Shown here one piece after another: positions 57,485-64,000 of a DNA stretch of 64,000 bases (position 1 is its first letter; each line of letters begins with the position of its first letter). Below the pieces are notes generated by a model. That model saw nothing but the letters and a program-made list of their open reading frames with translations. It had not been told where the DNA came from and searched no databases. The translations under genes and the position numbers were made by a program. Source of the stretch: Amanita rubescens. Its lineage: Eukaryota; Basidiomycota; Agaricomycetes; Agaricales; Amanitaceae. Location: positions 1,116,001 to 1,180,000 of the forward strand of contig WION01000003.1 in the NCBI GenBank assembly GCA_015039365.1. The letters are read 5' to 3'.

Positions 57485-60410
57485 ATGTCTCCCCGCTCTA
57501 TCCTCTCCCACTCTCGCAATGTTTCTTCTCCCTATTCGCGGTGCCCCAGCTCACAGCCAAAGTCTTCACGCCAACAATTCTCCGCTTGCGGGGCATGTCG
57601 CATGAGGCGGTTGGTTATCCCTCTTTTTTGCCTTCCCTCTCTTCTAATCATTTTACAGAGTGCGTTGTGACCTCAAGGACTTGCCTTCTTCCTCAGGACC
57701 TCATCCGTGCTCCAATTGCAAAGAACGAGGCCTCAACTGCGTGTTTGTACTTTTCCCATGCACGTCCCCCATTTACTAATCACCCACGTTGTAGCGATGA
57801 GTACGCCGACATAAAGGCTGTCAAACTCCTTCGGCGTGGTCGCCGATTGCAACAGGTCGAGCAAGTAGAATTTTCTTGACGCTCCATTTTCGAAGAGCTT
57901 ACTCTCGACCTCACAGAGCTATCTACGGGAAAGTCAAGAGCGCCAATAACGGCATTCTTGCGGCTCGGGCGTCGAGCCAAATACCCACCCTCAGCCCTGA
58001 TTTCTTTTCTTCGCCCTTTTGGACATGGTTTTGCGTCCAACGTGAGTTTTTTTTTTTGATGCTGTGGTACTTGAGTCCACCTATACCCGTATCAGGTCCA
58101 ATCCTTGATCCCAACGAGTTCTGTAGGAGGTATGTCGCCCATGTTGAGGGAACTCGGTCCCTTGGGCACGAAGGTGGCATACTAGCCATGTTACTGGTCC
58201 TTTGGGCCGCTACATTCGGAGTCAACGAATTTGGCTCTGAGATCAAAGATGATCGCGATGACAGCGCAACATTCCATAATCCCATACCATCGAGTGCGGG
58301 TCGCCCTTCACGAAAAGCAAATTTTACTTTGTCCGCCGATCCAAAATGTACAGAAGAAACTTTCAAATATGTTGGCACGAGATTTTCCGAGAAGACGAGT
58401 TGTATGTTACGGGAAATATTGGAACTCATCGACTTCCACGGCATAATGCGTATACCGACATATGACGGCGTGCGCATTTTGCTTCTAACATTGCCGCTGA
58501 TGGAGGGTGTGACCTTTTTTTACGTTATTTCGGTCATGAGATTGATCAACAACAGATGCTCCTCATCTCGAAAAGACGGCTATGTATGAAGTAGCCCTCT
58601 CCCAAGCGCGAGCTCTATGTGCTCCTATTACAAGGTCTAGTATGCCATCCCCTTCCTTACCACCTTTTGCGGCGGAGGAGAGTCTCCTGCGCGCTCGCAT
58701 TTACCTCTACTCTCACATTCAAGAAGGCGTGTTGGCATCAATAAAAGGTGGTCACCTTGTGTAGTAAGTCTTCCGAGGAATCAACACATTCCTACGGTAA
58801 CGCTGAATATTGATTAGCCACCACGATGATGTGGACATTCTGCGTCGGACAATTTATCCGCCCACGGAACGGCCAGATTCATCCCCGGTTTCCCAATGCC
58901 TCGTCCAAAATTCTCTGAACGGGGACTATCTGAATAACGAACGGATGCCTGATATAAAAGATGTTCAACTCGGATACCTATCTGCTATGCCGTTTCGACT
59001 GAGCTGCGTCTGCCGCCGAGTGCACGATGTCTTGACTGGCTTGAAGGCAGCACGGCGAGTCGAGGAACATGGCCTGATAGATGCAAGCGGGATGAGCGAG
59101 ATTTGGTACGAATTAGACCAATGTTGGCAAGGGTTCTCTGCCATGAAAAACAATCTTACCATTAATTTGGGGAAAGTTAGCACAGAAAACTTTGTCGACG
59201 CTTGGCTGGTGAGTTTTCTGTCGGTTCACATCGAGTCCTTGTTCACCATGTATGATAGATCTTTATCTTCGAGTGTCGTAAGTGACATAAGTCAGACTGC
59301 TTCTCCAGCGACTGACTCCCGAAAGATAACATCATTTTAGAATCTCTGAAGCATACCGCGCTTGCCTCAAGGTCCTCAGGCAACCCAGATGACACGCTCT
59401 CGCCACACACAACATCACGGCCTTCGTCAAGTTCATCACCTTATCTATCGCCGCATCAGCTATATCTGGAAGCTAGGGCGCGATGCACCCGACTTCTGCC
59501 TAGTGTCATACGAATTATTCGTTATCATCTCTTGAAGAAAACGAGCGGCGACGACCTGAACCCACTCCAATGGGATACAGGCCTAGTACGCGATGGCTGC
59601 TTCTCTGCTGCAATGTTATGCGTCAGCTTGTGCGAGGATAACCACTGCCTTGATGCTCATGAAATCAAGGTGGAAGAAAACGATGATTGTATCACTCCCG
59701 AGGAGGGCGTTAATCTCTGTGTCTCGGCCTTAACAGAAATGCGCTGGGTCTTCTCCAAGTCCGAAGAGCGGATTGAAACGATTCGCTCAGGGCTGCAAAA
59801 TACAAAGGAAAGACACGAAAACAGGCCTCTGAAATCCCCACCTCGATCTCCAAGTGCTTTTCAAGGAACGAACTCGACCATTGACCACAGCTCGCCTTAC
59901 GCCGATGAATCTATACACTATTTTGACATCGAAATCATGGCAACTACTCATGACCGACGACCAAGTTTGCCTCTCAGTATAGTAACAACAACCACTCACC
60001 GACAGGTGGAATCAGCGCCCAACACAGGTCGCACGTCAGGCGGACCGGGTCCTAACGAATGGCCTACATACACGCCGCCGATAACGGCCAGTACCCTCAA
60101 TAACAACAGATCTCCTATCCACACGGTGGCGAGCCCCGGGTCATACAAAAGCAGTCCTGACGACTCTATCTTTTATTATGTTCCGGAAGCACTGGATCAC
60201 TTTGGCTACTCAGTGGTTATGCCGACCAACATTCCAGCCGTTGCACAAGCCATGTATCATCCACCTAATGCATTTTTCGATCCGCACGACCTGCATGCTG
60301 TAGTCCAGGATGCTCCAGAGGGTCTAGACCCCTGCCTATTCACGCGTACAGAGGCATCGCTACATGCAGCCTCTGAAATTGGGAGCTACGTGGATAATTT
60401 CCATTCCTAG
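57485..60410 (+). CDS. Zn(II)2Cys6 transcription factor (fungal-specific TF domain)
   Basis: DNA-binding regulator. The Ser-rich N-terminus leads into a split zinc cluster: CGACRMRR (exon 1) joined to VRCDLKD...HPCSNCKERGLNC (exon 2), spacing C-2-C-6-C-13-C-2-C-6-C. A basic linker LLRRGRRLQQVE follows. The regulatory middle-homology region is recognisable as SSPFWTWFCVQ, RPILDPNEFCRRYVAHVEG, GILAMLLVLWAATFGVNEFG, EVALSQARALC and MPFRLSCVCRRVHDVL. The C-terminus is Ser/Thr/Pro-rich. Near 59310-59318 the frame needs two fewer bases: GC[GA] CTG AC[TC] CCG restores Ala-Leu-Thr-Pro-Lys and the following ILESLKHTALASR, both sites being synonymous transition pairs. Some exon borders (58060-58130, 58500-58590, 58760-58815) are approximate. 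Target genes unknown. Confidence 0.82.
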
Positions 60411-61634
60411 CTACCTTCCACGATTACTGCCTCTGCGCAGCCTCCACGATGTGCCGCCGTGTAATTGCTACCAAGTACTGTAATATTACGACCGTGCATG
60501 TATCTCCTTGCTTTAACTAGAATTGTGTTATTATCTCGAAAAGCTGGAACGTTGCACAGCACTCTGGGGGCCAACAAATCGGTTCGCTCCTCAGGGCAAA
60601 TATAGTGGAGCCTGACACATGTACATGGGCTAGGGCTAATCGTACTGAATATTAACGTTATCATGGTTCTTTCTGTGCCACATGTGAGAATGCGCGGTTT
60701 CTCCCATCACCGTGTCAGGCCAGGGTTCCGTGATGAACCGTAAAAGGATTCGTCGCCGAAACAGCTCACCTCCATATATATTTTCAATGCAAGTATCTCG
60801 ACGCACCTCAGCAACAGATTCCTGCGCCGGCGAAGGCGGCGCTCCAACAATCCAAAAGCCCTAGCGTGGAACGTGGTCATTCAATCTATGTGAGAGCCAC
60901 AGCACAACAAGTCTAACCTGTTAAGGTTCTTCGTTAATCATTCGCGGACTCAGTAAGTGTGAATATTTGAATCCCGGACCGTTGGATGGCCGGCATGACG
61001 AAACCTTGCACCGGTATCAGGAACGAAGGACCCGGGTCGATGGACGTGTGTGCATTATTAACATATCATTTATGCGAATGTGACACGTGAGAGTAAGAAT
61101 GCCTTCAAACAAAGTATAGTGCTAAGCTGAGCAAGGTACATGCCCTCACGGAACTAAAATCGGAGTTCTGAACGATTATGAGAGGAATTCGCGGCGTTCT
61201 AGCGGATAGGGGGACAATGCACAGTGGACATAGAGTTGACCCTGTCCCACGGGGCTATTCACAGTGGGATAAGTAGTATATAGTATTGACGGGATTTTAC
61301 TTCGCCTTAAGGGGTTAACAAGTACAAAAGGTGTTCCGCTGCCAAAGGAGCCCTGCGCTAGGCTATTCAATCCGCACTTCGGCAGGTACGGCAAGTTAAA
61401 GTGGAGGGAATCAAAGCTGAAGAGTGGTGGGAAAGATAGTGGTAACATAAGAAGAAAGCGAAAACCGGTGGAAGTCATTTCGTGGGCGTGGATTGAACGA
61501 GGACTTGTTCGCGCCACCGGCCTGGAAGATAAGATAAGACTCCGATCATCGATCACCTCAATATAAAAGCGTGAGAAAATGGACCTGGCGCAGCGGCAGC
61601 CTATTAACCTTGTCTCGGACAGCGACCTTCACCC
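60411..61634. other. Intergenic, no gene supported
   Basis: About 1.2 kb. A 126-codon minus frame at 61176-61556 lacks conserved features and is probably chance. Presumably terminator of the TF gene and promoter of the zinc-ribbon gene. Confidence 0.35.
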
Positions 61635-62181
61635 ATGTTTTGTCAGTTCGTTCATCTTTTCTACCTGCCTTTTGACGCTAATTTGATTTACATCAGTGTT
61701 CATTCCCATTATCGGTCAGTTTCATGCTCGCAGGTGGCATATGGACTGAAACTGTAAATGATAGTTGGTTGTCCAACGAAATTCAAGCCTACCAGTGATC
61801 AGCAGCTCCCACGAGTGTGCCCCCATTGCCACAATGGTTGGTAGCGTCACTTGTGCAACGCACCATGTCTGCCATTAATGACAATAGGTTCACTGATTTC
61901 TGCAAAAAAGACGACCTGGTTTGAGTTTTTCTTCATTCCACTCGTGCCTATTTCGAAACAGCGCGTGTGGATTTGCCATATCTGCCGCTGGACTGCGCCT
62001 TTCGTTGCAGGGTACGTCGATCTGTCTTCATCCTGATTTCATTGATTCACATCAATGCAGCGAGGAACATCCGCTAGCTGCGTATACTGGGCACCATGGC
62101 TACGCTGTCCATGGTCAAGAACCTGCAGCGCCCAGCTATGAACCGTCACCATCATACACGCACAATGCTAAGCGCAACTAA
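61635..62181 (+). CDS. Small zinc-ribbon protein (fungal zinc-ribbon_15 type)
   Basis: The first exon is only 7 nt (61635-61641, ATGTTTT). Joining through short introns gives LFIPIIVGCPTKFKPTSDQ, QLPRVCPHCHNGSLISAKKT, TWFEFFFIPLVPISKQRVW and ICHICRWTAPFVAG, then EEHPLAAYTGHHGYAVHGQE and a Pro/Ser-rich tail, stop at 62181. The paired CPHC and CHIC motifs form the zinc ribbon flanking a hydrophobic stretch, typical of small fungal membrane-associated zinc-ribbon proteins of unknown role. The first short exons were placed because they yield the conserved IPII.G.PTKFKP start. Confidence 0.75.
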
Positions 62182-62427
62182 CTTGAGTATATATGGACAG
62201 CTCCTTCACTTCTCTCTCTGGCTTGCTAGCCTCTCTCGTTATCGTAGGACTCAAGTATTATGTACTGTACAATAAAAGGCTTTCAAGCAATTTGTGGCGC
62301 TGGCCGGGCTCAGCCGAGCACGTGGCTTTCAGCACGGCCACCGTTGACGCAGCCCTCGCCCCCTCCTTCACTTCAACTGCGCTTGTTGTAGAGCACCCTT
62401 CCTCATACTTCCTCAGTTGCTTCCAAT

Positions 62428-63444
62428 ATGCACACCAGCGAATACGACTACCTTTTCAAGCTCCTTCTTATCGGTGATTCGGGAGTTGGCAAGGTTTGTT
62501 TTTTTCCGCTGCCTTGCTTTTGTGGTCAGTAACATGTACCATTTCCATAGTCTTGCCTACTTCTCCGGTTTGCCGACGACACATACACCGAGAGCTACAT
62601 CAGCACTATCGGAGTCGACTTTAAGATTCGTACAATTGAGCTGGAAGGCAAGACGGTAAAGCTACAAATCGTGAGTACATGTTCTTCTTTTGCAGCACAA
62701 AGTTACCGCGCGGACGGCGATTCTGCGTATCTTATATGGATGAAACTGCCGTGCGCTGCTACTGCTATGTTCTCTTTCGTATCTCAATCCCGACACTAAT
62801 ATGATTGTTTGTAGTGGGACACTGCAGGTAACTACATTTGGCTTCTCTGTTCAGGAAGTGGCCGAGATGATTGGGAAAGGCCAGGAACGGTTCAGGACTA
62901 TAACTTCATCGTATTATCGTGGAGCTCACGGTATCATCGTTGTATATGATGTCACAGACAATGGTGGGTTTGAAGTTTGGTTCAAATCATTCCGCTAACG
63001 TATATTGTCACAGACACATTTACAAACGTCAAACAATGGCTGCAAGAGATTGATAGATATGCATCAGAAGGCGTCAATAAGTTGCTCGTAGGAAATAAGT
63101 CTGATCTGACGAACAAGAAAGTGGTAGAATATAGTGTTGCCAAGGTACATTTGCGAACCGGTTATGGTCGTATCTGGTCTAACGTCCGGACAGGAATTCG
63201 CAGATCAGCTCGGCATTCCGTTCCTTGAGACATCTGCAAAGAGTGCTACGAATGTTGAACAGGCCTTCCTGACTATGGCTAAACAGATCAAAGACAGGTA
63301 GGTATTAAGCCTCCTCCGAGTGGCGGCTGATATATGGTCTTAAATTTCAGGATGGGCACTACAGCATCCTCGGGGGCCGCAAAGTCCTCCACCGTCACGC
63401 CTGGCCAGTCGGTCCAATCACAGCAGTCAGGAAGCTGCTGTTGA
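62428..63444 (+). CDS. YPT1: YPT1/RAB1 small GTPase
   Basis: Rab GTPase controlling ER-to-Golgi vesicle transport. Exons 62428-62493, 62551-62670, 62815-62827 (13 nt), 62880-62963, 63014-63144, 63194-63297 and 63351-63444 sum to 612 nt, 203 residues. All G motifs are intact: P-loop GDSGVGKSC, switch [16 protein letters not shown] (effector region), [12 protein letters not shown] (switch II), VGNKSDL and ETSAK. The C-terminus QSQQSGSCC carries the double-Cys geranylgeranylation signal. No frame defect. Confidence 0.96.
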
Positions 63445-64000
63445 AAGCGCCTGTGGCGCTTGTCTTTTGCTATGTTTGCTATGCTACTTGTGTGCTCGGT
63501 AGCTAGTCTGGTGTTTCTCTTTACACGTATTCTCTCCTTATTCAATTCTTGCTACGCAACGGACCTGACTAGGCTTACTGTCAGAATCGTCTCAGTGACT
63601 TTTTCTTTTACATTCATCGCAGTTACTGCTCTACTTAAGAGTTCCCTTTTCTGTTGGGCATTACACGATTTAGTTTCTGTGAATGTAGCACATTCCTTTG
63701 TCTAAGTCCTTGATTCAATCGGCATCAAATTAACTGAGGTTGTCCTAAGTCTAAGTAAAACGCAGGCTAGCTCATTCCGCGGAACAAGAAATTCTCCCAC
63801 TACTAACTAAGAAGATACGTTTCTTTCACTTTGGCACATCCATATATTGCTTCTAGAATGTCCAAAGCGCAGAGACGATGCTAAGTTGGGAAATTAGTTC
63901 ATCTTATCGTGAGACGAAAAGTATGGCGCTACCTGTGATAGGGCCGGGTCATGAGAACAATGTAGCAATGTAAGCGAGCGTAAGCGGTTCCGTAATCGGA
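63445..64000. other. YPT1 3' flank, no further gene
   Basis: Pyrimidine-rich 3' UTR-like sequence, then unannotated DNA to the window end. No supported coding region. Confidence 0.35.

Noticed and set aside
61176..61556. 126-codon minus-strand ORF
   Set aside because: No conserved motif, no intron pattern, low-complexity composition; probably chance.

Overview
The window is nuclear DNA of a filamentous basidiomycete, almost certainly an agaricomycete. It has intron-dense genes (introns mostly 44-66 nt, GT-AG, a few GC-AG), a fused GltB-GltD glutamate synthase, fungal gene families (MSS51, HIS3, NOP16, Zn2Cys6 factor, YPT1) and repeat families typical of mushroom genomes.

Layout. (1) 0.8-24.7 kb, conserved gene block: LST8 (+), GLT1 (+), MSS51 (-), HIS3 (+), an M13 metallopeptidase (-), an MFS transporter (+), a long-chain acyl-CoA synthetase (-), a penta-EF-hand protein (-) and a HAD-like hydrolase (+). 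(2) 25.4-55.5 kb, mobile DNA in three nested layers. The outer layer is a repeat-family ORF (probably transposase-like) on the minus strand, cut in two. Between its halves lies a 27,287-bp element (27796-55082) with perfect 22-bp terminal inverted repeats and a TA target duplication. Removing it rejoins the outer ORF exactly in frame (924 codons). The element carries a TET/JBP-type 2OG-Fe(II) dioxygenase, a HECT-like gene, an intact DDE/rve integrase-core protein, an intact gene of unknown function with tandemly duplicated exons, a broken hypothetical gene and two acidic-repeat genes. Inside it sits a young Ty3/gypsy chromovirus (44536-52811) with apparently identical 511-bp LTRs, GTGAG target duplication and self-priming signals. 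(3) 56.1-63.4 kb, conserved genes again: NOP16, a Zn2Cys6 transcription factor, a small zinc-ribbon protein and YPT1.

The main discovery candidate is the giant TIR element with its DNA-modification (TET/JBP), possible ubiquitin-ligase and integrase cargo. Smaller surprises are a probable AT-AC intron in HIS3, a one-nucleotide exon in the acyl-CoA synthetase, 7-8 nt micro-exons, and a systematic pattern of one-base excesses in conserved genes. At most resolved sites the excess looks like both alleles of a transition SNP written side by side, usually at a wobble position, which suggests a dikaryon consensus artefact rather than gene decay.

Exon models below were built by hand from splice signals and conserved motifs. 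Frame closure was checked by summing exon lengths where stated. Family names come from recognised motifs, not from searches.
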